Assembly (NCBI GenBank): GCA_031277615.1
Contig: JAITMC010000034.1
Location: 124,001-188,000 of the forward strand
Reading direction: 5' to 3'
DNA from: Chryseobacterium sp.
GTDB taxonomy: Bacteria > Bacteroidota > Bacteroidia > Flavobacteriales > Weeksellaceae
DNA length: 64,000 nucleotides
How positions within the stretch are numbered: the stretch's first letter is position 1; every line of letters begins with the position of its first letter. Made by a program: the position numbers and the translations under genes. This document shows, piece after piece, positions 26,684-35,810 of this stretch. The notes under the pieces were generated by a model that was not told where the DNA came from, searched no databases, and saw only the letters and a program-made list of their open reading frames with translations.

Positions 26684-27439
26684 ATGATTACGATTAATAA
26701 TTTATCTAAAACATACGGAACTGCAACGGTTCTGAACATTGAACATCTGGAAATCCCCAATGGTGAAACTTTTGGTCTTGTAGGGAATAACGGGGCGGGA
26801 AAAACAACCCTTTTCAGCCTTATGCTCGACCTTATCCAGGCATCCACGGGATCTGTAAGCATTGATGGAATTAAAGTGAATGAATCCGAGGCATGGAAAA
26901 GCAAGGTTTCGGCATTTGTAGATGATACTTTCCTGATCGGCTATCTTACGCCTGAAGAATATTTTTATTTTATCGGCGAACTGAGAGGACAGAACAAAGC
27001 ATCCGTAGATGAGTTTCTGAAGCAGTTTCATGATCTTTTTAACGGGGAAATCTTAAATTCCGGGAAATACGTCCGTGATCTTTCAAAAGGAAACCAGAAA
27101 AAAGTTGGTATTGTAGGAGCGATTATCGGAAATCCGGAGATCATTATTCTGGATGAGCCGTTTGCCAACCTGGATCCATCCACTCAGATCAAACTTAAAA
27201 ACCTGATTAAAGAACTTTCCAAACAGGATGGGGTTACTTTCCTGATTTCAAGCCACGATCTTTCCCATACCACAGAAGTATGTAACAGAATCGTAGTCGT
27301 GAACAAAGGGCAGCTGGTAAAAGATATCAGGACCAACCCGGAAACCCTGAAAGATCTGGAACAGTATTTTGCAGAGCAGGTATCTTCTCCGGCAGCAAGC
27401 GGGGAGCCGGTTCAGGATTCTTTTGTAAACCCGGAATAA
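26684..27439 (+). CDS. ABC transporter ATPase subunit
   Basis: 251 residues. Walker A GLVGNNGAGKTTLFSLMLDL (about 33-52), Q-loop region FVDDTFLIGYLTP, signature DLSKGNQKKVG (LSGGQ variant LSKGN), Walker B IIILDEPFANLDPS, and H-loop SSHDLSH. CcmA/multidrug-type single-domain ATPase that pairs with the DUF5687 permease just upstream. The C-terminal 20 residues are Pro/Ser-rich and not conserved in the family. Confidence 0.88.
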   Translation: MITINNLSKTYGTATVLNIEHLEIPNGETFGLVGNNGAGKTTLFSLMLDLIQASTGSVSIDGIKVNESEAWKSKVSAFVDDTFLIGYLTPEEYFYFIGELRGQNKASVDEFLKQFHDLFNGEILNSGKYVRDLSKGNQKKVGIVGAIIGNPEIIILDEPFANLDPSTQIKLKNLIKELSKQDGVTFLISSHDLSHTTEVCNRIVVVNKGQLVKDIRTNPETLKDLEQYFAEQVSSPAASGEPVQDSFVNPE

Positions 27440-27495
27440 AACAATTAAGTTTTAAATCATTTAAAAAACAGACATTAAGAAAATAAACAGCAGAT

Positions 27496-28431
27496 ATGGG
27501 GATAGAATCACAGAACGTTACGGATTATCCTAACAGCAACACCATTTTTATGGTCTGGAAACTTCACGACAGTCCACAGCTGAAAGATGTTTTTCAGCGG
27601 CTTTGTGCTTTGGTTCTTAACCTCAATAATTCCGTTTTCAACCGTTTTCCGGACAGCCGGGCAAGCTGTGTAATGGGAATAGGTGCAGAAGCCTGGAGAA
27701 AATTGGAGCTTCCCACACCGCTTCCTAAAGAACTGACGGTTTTTGAAGAAATAAATGGGATAAAACACACTGCCGTTTCCACACCGGGTGACCTTCATTT
27801 TCATCTCAGGGCAGACAATAAAAGTTTGATTTTTGATATGGCTATCGAGATTTCAAAACTATTGTCATCTGTTGCTGAAAGCATTCTGGAGATCCACGGA
27901 TTTAAATATTGGGATGCCCGTTCTATTCTCGGTTTTGTAGACGGTACCGAAAATCCGCACGGTGAAGACCGGGATTACTTTGCCAAAGTAGGAGAAGAAG
28001 ACCACCGGTATCAGGGAGGAAGCTATCTTTTCGTCCAGAAATACATTCATAATATGGATGCCTGGAAGAGCCTTTCCGTAGAAGATCAGGAAAAGGTAAT
28101 CGGCCGTTCCAAAGAAAACGATATTGAAATGTCTGATGACGTGAAACCTTCCAACTCCCATATCGCTTTGGCCAATATTGAAGGTGTAAACGGAGAGGAA
28201 CTGAAGATCGTAAGAGATAATATGCCTTTCGGAAGTCCGTCTTCCAATGAATTCGGAACTTATTTTATATCATATGCGGGTACATTCAGTACCACGAGAA
28301 AAATGCTGACGAATATGTTCATCGGAGATCCGCCCGGCAATTACGACAGGATACTCGATTTCAGCACGGCAGTAACAGGAACGCTGTTCTTTGTTCCTAC
28401 CAGAAATATGCTGGATGAATTCTCAGGATAA
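27496..28431 (+). CDS. Dyp-type heme peroxidase
   Basis: 311 residues, no signal peptide, near the size of the cytoplasmic YfeX/EfeB-like group. The family hallmark GFVDGTENPHGEDR (about 146-159) gives the distal Asp; the proximal heme His is in SNSHIALA (about 222); the IVRDNMPFG segment carries the conserved Arg. Oxidises dyes or porphyrinogens with H2O2; the natural substrate is unknown. It follows the ABC genes by 56 bases and ends at a terminator. Confidence 0.9.
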   Translation: MGIESQNVTDYPNSNTIFMVWKLHDSPQLKDVFQRLCALVLNLNNSVFNRFPDSRASCVMGIGAEAWRKLELPTPLPKELTVFEEINGIKHTAVSTPGDLHFHLRADNKSLIFDMAIEISKLLSSVAESILEIHGFKYWDARSILGFVDGTENPHGEDRDYFAKVGEEDHRYQGGSYLFVQKYIHNMDAWKSLSVEDQEKVIGRSKENDIEMSDDVKPSNSHIALANIEGVNGEELKIVRDNMPFGSPSSNEFGTYFISYAGTFSTTRKMLTNMFIGDPPGNYDRILDFSTAVTGTLFFVPTRNMLDEFSG

Positions 28432-28432
28432 C

Positions 28433-28462
28433 AAGACAGGCAGAAGTTTTTCTGTCTTTTTT
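28433..28462 (+). terminator. Terminator after Dyp peroxidase
   Basis: AAGACAG (28433-28439) pairs with CTGTCTT (28452-28458) across a 12-base loop, followed by T residues. Confidence 0.6.
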
Positions 28463-28503
28463 GTAACGAATCATTTTTTTTTTCAAAAAAAATATTTTTT
28501 TGT

Positions 28504-28528
28504 GTAACCTTTTCAAACCTATGTTGTC
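28504..28528 (+). promoter_or_regulatory. Candidate ECF-type autoregulated promoter
   Basis: GTAACC at 28504-28509 and GTC at 28526-28528 with a 16-base spacer match the usual ECF -35 (AAC) and -10 (GTC) pattern, 24 bases before the ECF sigma gene. This differs from the TAnnTTTG promoters elsewhere in the window, which suggests that the sigma factor activates its own operon. Confidence 0.6.
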
Positions 28529-28551
28529 TTTATAGTAGAAACAGATTAATC

Positions 28552-29118
28552 ATGAAGCTTTTGTTCGGAAATAAAAAAGAAGATTTGCTAAGCCGCCTTA
28601 AAAAACAGGAGCCGGCTGCTCAGAAAATTTTCTATGAGCAGAATGTGAAGAAATTTCTGAGTACGGCCAAAAGTTATATCAGCGATCTATATCAGGCTGA
28701 AGACTGTGTGATCAAGGCTTTCTGTAAGATTTTCAAACACATCGAAACTTTTCGGGGAGATGGAAATCTTGAAGGATGGGCAAGAAGGATTGTCGTGAAT
28801 GAATGCCTCAATTTTATCAAAAGCCACAAAACGGTTTTTTATATTGATGATATCAATCCTGCCTTTATGGTAGAAACCCACGATGAAGATCCTGTTTTTG
28901 ATTTCAATGCACAGGACCTTTTGGATCAGCTGCCGGATGCCTACAGAATGGTTTTCAATTTATACGTGCTGGAAGACTTTTCGCATCAGGAAATTTCCGA
29001 TACGCTGAAGATTTCAGTCTCTGTAAGCAAAACCCAGCTGTTTCGGGCTAAAGAGAAGTTAAGAGTACTTTATCTTCAACAACAAAAAACAATGAAAAAT
29101 GAACACATTCAGAGATAA
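28552..29118 (+). CDS. ECF-family RNA polymerase sigma factor
   Basis: 188 residues with sigma region 2 (FYEQNVKKFLSTAKSYISDL, then AEDCVIKAFCKIFKHIETF, WARRIVVNECLNFIK) and region 4 (LLDQLPDAYRMVFNLYVLED, FSHQEISDTLKISVSVSKTQ, LFRAKEKLR). Heads a three-gene unit with an anti-sigma-like protein, which overlaps it by 20 bases, and a beta-barrel protein. An ECF-like promoter lies just upstream, so autoregulation in response to envelope state is likely. Confidence 0.88.
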   Translation: MKLLFGNKKEDLLSRLKKQEPAAQKIFYEQNVKKFLSTAKSYISDLYQAEDCVIKAFCKIFKHIETFRGDGNLEGWARRIVVNECLNFIKSHKTVFYIDDINPAFMVETHDEDPVFDFNAQDLLDQLPDAYRMVFNLYVLEDFSHQEISDTLKISVSVSKTQLFRAKEKLRVLYLQQQKTMKNEHIQR

Positions 29119-29725
29119 TTTAGAACAACGCATCAGGAAGCAGATCGAGGAACGGGAAGTTGCACCTTCAAGAGATCTCTGGACTGAAATTGAAATGCAG
29201 ACGCCGGCAGGGTCAGCTCCTTCAAAATTTAAAGTGAACCGTTTTCTGGCCGCCGCCTGTGTGCTGCTTGCCTTCGGTTTAGGATTTGTTCTGTTCTTTA
29301 ACACGAAAAAAGATGATCCTAAAACTCATAATATCGTTGAAAGAAAACCGGAAGCTCCTCAAAAAGAAACTCCTGTGATTCTGAATGAAGATACAAAACC
29401 GGTATTAGCAGAACAAAAACATAATGGTATCCCGGAAATAAATAAGACATCCGCTCAACCGGCTAATGAGATACCCGCTTCGAAGGCTATAGCAGAGGAA
29501 ATTCATAAAGTTTCTGTAAAAGAGAAAACTCTTCCTACAACTCCGGTGATTCCACAGATTCCGGTAGAGAAAATACTGGCTAAGGCGGAAGACTCCTCAA
29601 AAACTCCGGGGAAAAAGAAAAGATATGTAGATCCTTCAACGCTGCTCTTCTCCGTAGAGCATAAAGATATCATTCAGAAAACCAAGGAAAGCAATGTGGC
29701 TACCGTAGATCTGAACGGAAAATAA
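29099..29725 (+). CDS. Anti-sigma-like single-pass membrane protein
   Basis: 208 residues: an N-terminal cytoplasmic segment (about 1-45; LEQRIRKQIEEREVAPSRDL), one transmembrane helix (FLAAACVLLAFGLGFVLFF, about 46-64), and a periplasmic Pro/Lys/Glu-rich low-complexity part. No zinc-binding HxxxCxxC is present. Position and overlap with the ECF gene, together with this topology, suggest an anti-sigma factor, but the sequence similarity is too weak to be sure. Confidence 0.6.
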   Translation: MNTFRDNLEQRIRKQIEEREVAPSRDLWTEIEMQTPAGSAPSKFKVNRFLAAACVLLAFGLGFVLFFNTKKDDPKTHNIVERKPEAPQKETPVILNEDTKPVLAEQKHNGIPEINKTSAQPANEIPASKAIAEEIHKVSVKEKTLPTTPVIPQIPVEKILAKAEDSSKTPGKKKRYVDPSTLLFSVEHKDIIQKTKESNVATVDLNGK

Positions 29726-29755
29726 CCCTTTTTTTAACAATAAAAAATTAATAAT

Positions 29756-30796
29756 ATGATCAAGAAATTTATCCTGATGGGATTCCTGTGCCTGTTATCC
29801 GGCTCAGTGTATGCACAGAAAAAGACACTTACATTTAATCTTCCTTCCAAAGAAGATACAGAAGTAAGCCCTATCGTAAAGGAAAAAGTAGATGAATATG
29901 CCAGAAAAATCGACGCGATCATCCAGGAAGAAAAAAAGAATATGGAAGCAGAATTGCTCGAGCTTCAGGGAAAAGGCCTGGAAAGATCGGAATTTGATAA
30001 GCAAAAAGCATTGATTGCCGACCGTTATTCTGAGAAAATAGATCAGAGGATTGAAGCCCTGGGATTTGATCTGGATACGGTGATCCAGAAACAAGTAAAA
30101 TATTCATTGCTGAATTCTGATGTAACGTCAAAAGAAGAGCTCAAAGAAAAGCTCCTGAAAAAATTCCGTCCCACAAAAGATATCGGAGGCTATATTACCT
30201 ACGGAATCATGAATCTTACGAACAGTAAGGCAGATAACAGTCTGGATAAAAACCTGGGGTATGCCGGAAATTTTGAGTTCGGATTCAAATTCAATTACCA
30301 GTTCGGAAGAACCAGCCACTGGGGATTGATCTCCGGAATCGGATTCTCATGGAGAACTCTGAATATCGATAACGATCTGTTTTTTGCAAAAGACGGAAAT
30401 GCAGATACCTATCTTGCCCATTATGACAAGGGCTTAAGCAAAAGTAAGCTGAGAACCGGATACATCGTCATGCCGTTAGGAATACAGTATAATTTCTCTA
30501 AGCTGAAAAATGCGGGAATGGATGTTCAGTACAGGGATTACCACAAAGGACTGAAAGTAGGAGCCAATGTATATGGCGGAGTAAAAATGTCAACCAACAA
30601 TATTCTGAAAGGGGATGGAATCAGCCAGAGAGAAAGAGGGAACTATCAGGTGAATCCTTTTATCTATGGTGGACAGCTTACGGTTTCCTATAATGATTTC
30701 AGCATTTTCGTGAAAAAAGATTTCGGAAATTTCTTTAAAGACAACCGTTTTGAAAATGATAAGGCGCTTATTTTCGGAGTAGGACTCTGGTGGTAA
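29756..30796 (+). CDS. Outer-membrane beta-barrel protein with coiled-coil insert
   Basis: 346 residues, signal peptide (FLCLLSGSVYAQ). Residues ~25-130 are highly charged and helical (VKEKVDEYARKIDAIIQEEK, then Glu/Lys-rich), probably a periplasmic coiled coil. From about 140 alternate hydrophobic/aromatic strands ending in GVGLWW, with a terminal aromatic residue, indicate a barrel of the PorT/OmpA-like kind. The last gene of the ECF unit, so it is a probable effector or sensor of that system. Confidence 0.68.
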   Translation: MIKKFILMGFLCLLSGSVYAQKKTLTFNLPSKEDTEVSPIVKEKVDEYARKIDAIIQEEKKNMEAELLELQGKGLERSEFDKQKALIADRYSEKIDQRIEALGFDLDTVIQKQVKYSLLNSDVTSKEELKEKLLKKFRPTKDIGGYITYGIMNLTNSKADNSLDKNLGYAGNFEFGFKFNYQFGRTSHWGLISGIGFSWRTLNIDNDLFFAKDGNADTYLAHYDKGLSKSKLRTGYIVMPLGIQYNFSKLKNAGMDVQYRDYHKGLKVGANVYGGVKMSTNNILKGDGISQRERGNYQVNPFIYGGQLTVSYNDFSIFVKKDFGNFFKDNRFENDKALIFGVGLWW

Positions 30797-30867
30797 ATGA
30801 CAGAAGGGATGAGGAAGAAAGGAAGATGGATGCTTGTAACCCTTCTTAATCACCCTTGATTTTCATA

Positions 30868-30896
30868 GAAAAACCTCAGAATTTCTGAGGTTTTTT
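30868..30896. terminator. Bidirectional terminator between the barrel gene and fumC
   Basis: CCTCAGA / TCTGAGG stem (30874-30880, 30884-30890) flanked by an A run on the left and a T run on the right, so it can serve both convergent transcripts. Confidence 0.85.
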
Positions 30897-30920
30897 ATAT
30901 TATTAAAGTATTGGGCTGAA

Positions 30921-32315
30921 CTATTTCAGGCTGCCCACCATATTTTCAGGTTTTACCCATTCATCAAACTGTTCTGCGGTTAAAAGTCCGAGATTAACGG
31001 CTTCCTCTTTCAGGGTGGTTCCGTTTTTATGGGCCGTTTTGGCAATTTTTGCCGCATTTTCATAACCGATATGCGTGTTCAGGGCCGTAACGAGCATTAA
31101 AGATTTATCCACCAGCTCTTTGATCCTTTCGCGGTTTGGCTCAATACCAACGGCGCAGTGATCATTGAAGGAGATGCAGGCATCAGCAATCAGCTGGGCA
31201 GACTGTAGAAAATTGTAAGCCATCACCGGTTTAAAAACATTCAGCTCATAATTTCCCTGGGTCCCGGCAAAAGAGATCGTAGTATCATTTCCCAGCACCT
31301 GTGCACAAACCATCGTCAGCGCTTCATTCTGGGTAGGATTTACTTTACCCGGCATAATGGATGATCCCGGCTCATTTTCAGGAATAAGAATTTCACCGAT
31401 CCCCGAACGTGGCCCGGAAGCAAGAAGCCTGATATCCTGAGCTATCTTGAATAAAGAAACGGCCAGTTGCTTCAGGGCACCATGAGATTCAACAATCGCA
31501 TCATGGGCAGCGAGGGCTTCAAATTTATTTTCAGCCGTTACAAAAGGATGGTTGGTGAATTCAGCAATATATTGGGCTACTTTTACATCATAGCCTTTGG
31601 GAGTGTTCAGCCCTGTTCCTACGGCTGTTCCTCCCAATGCCAGTTCCGAAAGATGAGGTAACGTATTTTTCAAAGCCCTTAAACCGAATTCCAGCTGGGC
31701 AGCATATCCCGAAAATTCCTGTCCGAGAGTAAGCGGGGTTGCGTCCATCAGGTGTGTTCTTCCGATCTTTACAATATCCCTGAAGGCATCTGCTTTTTCG
31801 GAAATCGTATTTTTAAGTTTCTCAACAGCAGGAATGGTTACCTCTACCACCTTTTTATAGGCTGCAATATGCATGGCTGTAGGATAGGTATCATTGGAAG
31901 ACTGTGATTTATTCACATCATCATTCGGATGAACTTCCGGTTTATCTCCCAAAGTTCCACCATTATTAACGTGAGCACGGTTTGAGATGACTTCATTCAC
32001 ATTCATGTTTGATTGAGTTCCGGAACCTGTCTGCCAGATCACCAGAGGAAACTGGTCATTAAGTTTTCCTTCCAGGATTTCGTCACATACTCTGGCAATC
32101 ATATCTCTTTTCTCTGTCGGAAGTACTCCCAGCTCTGCATTGGCATATGCTGCGGCTTTCTTCAGATAGGCAAAAGCATCAATGATCTCGTGGGGCATAG
32201 AACCTTCCGGTCCGATTTTGAAATTGTTTCTTGAACGTTCAGTCTGTGCACCCCAGAATTTGTCGGCAGGTACCTGAACCTCGCCCATGGTGTCTTTTTC
32301 TATTCTGTAATTCAT
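30921..32315 (-). CDS. fumC: Class II fumarate hydratase FumC
   Basis: 464-residue aspartase/fumarase superfamily enzyme interconverting fumarate and malate without an iron-sulfur cluster. Signature [13 protein letters not shown] (about 315-327) and active-site segments [24 protein letters not shown] and [12 protein letters not shown] are complete. Transcribed divergently from a class I fumarase with 209 bases between. A possible promoter on the minus strand (TTG at the edge of a palindrome, 20 bases, TAACTTTA) puts an operator-like site on the -33 region. The family is stable to oxygen and iron limitation. Confidence 0.95.
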   Translation of the reverse strand: MNYRIEKDTMGEVQVPADKFWGAQTERSRNNFKIGPEGSMPHEIIDAFAYLKKAAAYANAELGVLPTEKRDMIARVCDEILEGKLNDQFPLVIWQTGSGTQSNMNVNEVISNRAHVNNGGTLGDKPEVHPNDDVNKSQSSNDTYPTAMHIAAYKKVVEVTIPAVEKLKNTISEKADAFRDIVKIGRTHLMDATPLTLGQEFSGYAAQLEFGLRALKNTLPHLSELALGGTAVGTGLNTPKGYDVKVAQYIAEFTNHPFVTAENKFEALAAHDAIVESHGALKQLAVSLFKIAQDIRLLASGPRSGIGEILIPENEPGSSIMPGKVNPTQNEALTMVCAQVLGNDTTISFAGTQGNYELNVFKPVMAYNFLQSAQLIADACISFNDHCAVGIEPNRERIKELVDKSLMLVTALNTHIGYENAAKIAKTAHKNGTTLKEEAVNLGLLTAEQFDEWVKPENMVGSLK

Positions 32316-32410
32316 GTGATTGAAATTTTATATTCTGTTTAGGTTATCAATGGATTAAAAAAACTGTGATTTAATTCCTATAAAGTTACTTATTAACTCA
32401 CAACCCCGCA

Positions 32411-32429
32411 ATTTATAATCATTATAAAT
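32411..32429. promoter_or_regulatory. PerR/Fur-like palindrome between the two fumarases
   Basis: Perfect 9-1-9 inverted repeat ATTTATAATCATTATAAAT. Its inner 15 bases equal the textbook PerR box TTATAATnATTATAA. The fumC -33 TTG overlaps its left edge on the minus strand. The regulator is not in the window. Confidence 0.6.
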
Positions 32430-32483
32430 ATCGATTTAAACGACTGATTTTACTCATGGTTTGAAGACCACGAAAATATCATT

Positions 32484-32497
32484 GCGTAATTTTACGC
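32484..32497. promoter_or_regulatory. Palindrome over the class I fumarase -7 element
   Basis: GCGTAA-TT-TTACGC, a perfect inverted repeat that spans the TAATTTTA -7-like sequence 28 bases before the class I fumarase start. Either an operator or chance symmetry in the promoter. Confidence 0.4.
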
Positions 32498-32524
32498 GAC
32501 TTAAATTTTTCGAAAAAAGTAAAT

Positions 32525-34132
32525 ATGGAATTTAGATATCAGGATCCGTATCCGATTCAGAAAGATGATACGGTGTACAAAAAACTTACATCAGATTATG
32601 TGAAAGTGGAACAGCTTGGAGACAGGGAAATCCTGACCATTGATCCGAAAGGACTGGAACTTCTTGCAGAAGAGGCAATGGCAGATGTCTCTTTTATGCT
32701 TCGCTCTTCGCACCTGGAAAGTCTTAAAAGAATTATTGATGATCCTGAAGCTACCGATAATGACCGTTTTGTAGCCTATAACCTGTTGCAGAATGCAGCC
32801 GTAGCCGTTGAAGGTGCCCTTCCTTCATGTCAGGATACCGGAACAGCCATTGTGATGGGAAAAAAAGGAGAAAATGTTTATACCGGAGTAGAAGACGGTG
32901 AATATCTGAGTAAAGGAATCTTTAATACCTATCAGAAAAGAAACCTAAGATATTCCCAGGTAGTCCCTTTAACGATGTTTGACGAGAAAAATTCAGGATC
33001 CAACCTTCCGGCGCAGATCGATATCTATGCTAAAAAAGGAAATTATTATGAATTCCTGTTCTTAACAAAAGGAGGAGGTTCTGCCAACAAAACGTTCTTA
33101 TACCAGAAAACGAAATCCCTTCTGAACGAAAAATCCCTTGAAGAATTCATCAAAGAAAAAATATCGGATCTTGGAACGGCAGCCTGCCCGCCCTATCACC
33201 TGGCACTGGTGATCGGAGGAACTTCTGCGGAAGCCAATCTGGCTGCGGTGAAAAAAGCATCAGCCAAATACTATGATCATCTTCCTACCGAAGGAAATGA
33301 AGCCGGACAGGCATTCAGAGACCTTGAATGGGAAGCCAAAGTTCAGAAAATCTGCCAGGAAAGTGCAATAGGAGCCCAGTTTGGGGGGAAATATCTTACA
33401 CATGATGTAAGAGTGATCAGACTTCCGCGCCATGCAGCTTCATGTCCTGTTGGAATGGGAGTTTCCTGTTCTGCGGACAGAAATATTAAAGGTAAGATTA
33501 CCAAAGAAGGGATTTTCCTCGAGCAATTGGAAACCGATCCGAAAAGGTTCCTTCCTGATACTCCTCCGCATTTAGAGGAAGCTGTTGAAATCAACCTGAA
33601 CAAGCCAATGCCTGAAATTCTGGCAGAGCTGTCAAAATACCCGATCAAAACAAGGCTGAAACTGAACGGAACCCTGATCGTTGCCAGAGATATTGCCCAC
33701 GCAAAGATCAAAGAAATCATAGACAGCGGAAAACCGATGCCTGAATACTTCAAAAACCACCCGATCTATTACGCAGGACCGGCAAAAACTCCGGAAGGAA
33801 TGGCTTCAGGAAGTTTCGGACCTACTACCGCCGGAAGAATGGATGTGTATGTGGATGAATTCCAGAGCCACGGAGGAAGCATGATCATGCTGGCAAAAGG
33901 GAACAGAAGCAAGGATGTTACCAATGCCTGCAACAAATACGGAGGCTTCTACCTGGGGTCTATCGGAGGTCCGGCAGCTATTCTTGCCAAAGACAATATC
34001 GTATCGGTAGATGTGGTGGATTTCCCTGAATTAGGAATGGAAGCCGTAAGAAAGATCGAAGTAAAAGACTTCCCTGCATTTATCATTACAGACGACAAAG
34101 GCAACGATTTCTTTGCCGATCTTGCTCACTAA
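32525..34132 (+). CDS. Class I fumarate hydratase (iron-sulfur)
   Basis: 535 residues, FumA/FumB type, single-chain. The [4Fe-4S] ligands are expected among C102 (PSCQDTGTA), C221 (TAACPPYH) and C315 or C307 ([11 protein letters not shown]). [12 protein letters not shown] and LVIGGTSAE are further class I motifs. The C-terminal beta domain ([30 protein letters not shown]) is complete. Catalyses the same TCA step as the divergent FumC but is sensitive to oxidants. Symbol left blank because FumA and FumB cannot be distinguished here. Confidence 0.93.
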   Translation: MEFRYQDPYPIQKDDTVYKKLTSDYVKVEQLGDREILTIDPKGLELLAEEAMADVSFMLRSSHLESLKRIIDDPEATDNDRFVAYNLLQNAAVAVEGALPSCQDTGTAIVMGKKGENVYTGVEDGEYLSKGIFNTYQKRNLRYSQVVPLTMFDEKNSGSNLPAQIDIYAKKGNYYEFLFLTKGGGSANKTFLYQKTKSLLNEKSLEEFIKEKISDLGTAACPPYHLALVIGGTSAEANLAAVKKASAKYYDHLPTEGNEAGQAFRDLEWEAKVQKICQESAIGAQFGGKYLTHDVRVIRLPRHAASCPVGMGVSCSADRNIKGKITKEGIFLEQLETDPKRFLPDTPPHLEEAVEINLNKPMPEILAELSKYPIKTRLKLNGTLIVARDIAHAKIKEIIDSGKPMPEYFKNHPIYYAGPAKTPEGMASGSFGPTTAGRMDVYVDEFQSHGGSMIMLAKGNRSKDVTNACNKYGGFYLGSIGGPAAILAKDNIVSVDVVDFPELGMEAVRKIEVKDFPAFIITDDKGNDFFADLAH

Positions 34133-34176
34133 TTAGTTTAAAATCAAAATAAATTATAAAATAGGGCTTGTATCTT

Positions 34177-34207
34177 TTGTGTAAAAAAATAAAAAGTCCT
34201 ATTTTTG
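34177..34207 (+). promoter_or_regulatory. Promoter of the small membrane protein gene
   Basis: TTG at 34177-34179, 20-base spacer, TATTTTTG at 34200-34207: a good Bacteroidota consensus 20 bases before the start codon. Confidence 0.65.
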
Positions 34208-34226
34208 CCTAAAATCTTTAAGAGAA

Positions 34227-34511
34227 ATGATAACGATTTTATCAGCATTTTGGCCGTTCTACCAGTTCCTTTGGACTGTATTCTTTATAATTATGTTCTT
34301 AGTAGGATTCTGGTGTATCTTTATGTTCTTCGGTTTGGTTATCCCAATGTGGTTAACGGAAGGTCTGAAAGAATATTTCGGAAAAGTAAAACCTTTTGAT
34401 CCTGAAGATATCAGAAGCAAGCAGCTTAATGAGCAGGAAGGTGTAGAGGTAATCTACAGCCAGCCTAAAGGGAACGGACCTTTCATCCATGATCACGGAC
34501 ATCATCATTAA
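34227..34511 (+). CDS. Small membrane protein with His-rich tail
   Basis: 94 residues. One long or two short hydrophobic helices occupy about residues 4-45 (FWPFYQFLWTVFFIIMFLVG, FWCIFMFFGLVIPMW). A cytoplasmic or periplasmic tail follows (KPFDPEDIRSKQLNEQEGV) and ends HDHGHHH, which may bind metal. I do not recognise the family. Its own promoter and a strong terminator make it an independent unit next to the fumarases. Confidence 0.7.
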   Translation: MITILSAFWPFYQFLWTVFFIIMFLVGFWCIFMFFGLVIPMWLTEGLKEYFGKVKPFDPEDIRSKQLNEQEGVEVIYSQPKGNGPFIHDHGHHH

Positions 34512-34576
34512 TTGATTGTCATTGCTTTTTCACCTGAATTCTGAAAAAGTAATATCAAAGCAAAACAACATATATA

Positions 34577-34606
34577 AACCGCTTAATTTTTTAAGCGGTT
34601 TTTTTT
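34577..34606 (+). terminator. Terminator after the small membrane protein gene
   Basis: AACCGCTTAA / TTAAGCGGTT with a TTTT loop and six further T. Confidence 0.9.
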
Positions 34607-34791
34607 GTGCAAAAATTTAACCGATATCTTTCTTTAAATTTGCAGTAAAAGAAATAAAAACAAGTTGGAAACGTCCGCTTCATCAAATCAACGAAGTTGA
34701 TTCCACTCTTTGCAGCCTAAAATTTATCATATTATTCAGAAAACTCTGTGTTTTCAAAAAAGCCTTCCTGTATCAACAGTTATTTTATATT
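34607..34791. other. Non-coding gap
   Basis: No ORF. Contains a TAAATTTG -7-like box (34635-34642) without a correctly spaced TTG, and a small inverted repeat ATCAAC-GAA-GTTGAT at about 34688-34702. A small RNA is conceivable, but no terminator is visible. Confidence 0.3.
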
Positions 34792-35664
34792 TCACATTCC
34801 GTTTCTCATATTTTCCGGGGAAACTCCAAACTTCTTCTTAAACGCACGCGTGAAATTCTGAACATATTCATACCCGCATTCAATCGCGATTTCCTTGATC
34901 ATGATATTTTCATTAATAATCATTTTACGGGCTTTAAGCATCCTCAACTCCAGAATATAATCGGCAACCGTAATATGATACTGAGCTTTGAATGTTTTCC
35001 GTAGTCTGTTCTGACTGATGCCTGTAAGTTTTCCGATCTCTTCAGCACGGATGTTTTTATGATAGTTTTCATCAATGAATTTCCTTATCGTTGAAGAAAT
35101 CAGAGAACTGTTCTGAACCGTATCTTTCTCACTGAACTGTTCAAATACCAGCATAAGAAGTTTAATGATCTTGGCTTCCACAAACAATTTCTGCATAACC
35201 CCTTTTTTAGAATACATAATGATTTCCTTTAAGATCATATGCATTTCCACTGTCATATCCGGAGGCGTTTCCTTATGAAGAAAAAGATAGTTGTTGCTCA
35301 TCATATTCTCCAGGACGGCCGCATTCTCTTTACTGGAACCGGGATCGAGCAGATTGAAAATATACTGATAATTGATCTGGATCTGAAGGTATTTTAAAGC
35401 TTCCTGATGCTCCGTCCACAGTGCTGCAGTACTTTCGTGAGGAGAATAATGAAGGATATACTGGTTTTTTCCGAATATAAAATGCGTACCACAATCCGAA
35501 GCTTTAAGATGAATAGCCGGACTGAGCATAAAGAGAAGACTGAAGCTTTTTCTGCTTTCAGTCATTTCGGATCTTAGAAATGTTTCAGGGCGAAGATCTT
35601 CATAGAGGATGATTCTGATATCTCCGGAACTGAACACTAATCCGCTGTCAGACTGATCTTTCAT
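34792..35664 (-). CDS. AraC-family transcriptional regulator
   Basis: 290 residues. The C-terminal double helix-turn-helix (about 190-290) is clear: NIRAEEIGKLTGISQNRLRK, and IMIKEIAIECGYEYVQNFTR, AFKKKFGVSPENMRNGM. The N-terminal ~185 residues are a sensory/dimerisation domain without a recognised family. Divergent from a type IX cargo gene; the intergenic region carries two identical heptamers 21 bases apart, as AraC dimers prefer. Likely regulates that gene, itself, or both. Confidence 0.88.
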   Translation of the reverse strand: MKDQSDSGLVFSSGDIRIILYEDLRPETFLRSEMTESRKSFSLLFMLSPAIHLKASDCGTHFIFGKNQYILHYSPHESTAALWTEHQEALKYLQIQINYQYIFNLLDPGSSKENAAVLENMMSNNYLFLHKETPPDMTVEMHMILKEIIMYSKKGVMQKLFVEAKIIKLLMLVFEQFSEKDTVQNSSLISSTIRKFIDENYHKNIRAEEIGKLTGISQNRLRKTFKAQYHITVADYILELRMLKARKMIINENIMIKEIAIECGYEYVQNFTRAFKKKFGVSPENMRNGM

Positions 35665-35715
35665 ACGGGTAGGGGTTTACGGTATGGTACATTTTGCTTA
35701 TAAAAGTTTTTACAG

Positions 35716-35743
35716 TGATAACAAAAAGTTCGGAAATGATAAC
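35716..35743 (+). promoter_or_regulatory. Candidate AraC-type operator (21-bp direct repeat)
   Basis: TGATAAC occurs at 35716-35722 and 35737-35743, exactly two helical turns apart. The downstream copy ends 20 bases before a TACTTTTG -7 box (35764-35771) that lacks a -33 TTG, the arrangement expected of an activator-dependent promoter for the gene at 35811. Confidence 0.55.
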
Positions 35744-35810
35744 TCCGGATTCATAATGTAAATTACTTTTGCGCAAAATTAAATTAAATTTAGAATAATT
35801 AAAAATAATA

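Noticed and set aside
34607-34791. Small RNA gene
   Set aside because: Only an unpaired -7-like box and one short inverted repeat; no terminator or stable fold is evident.
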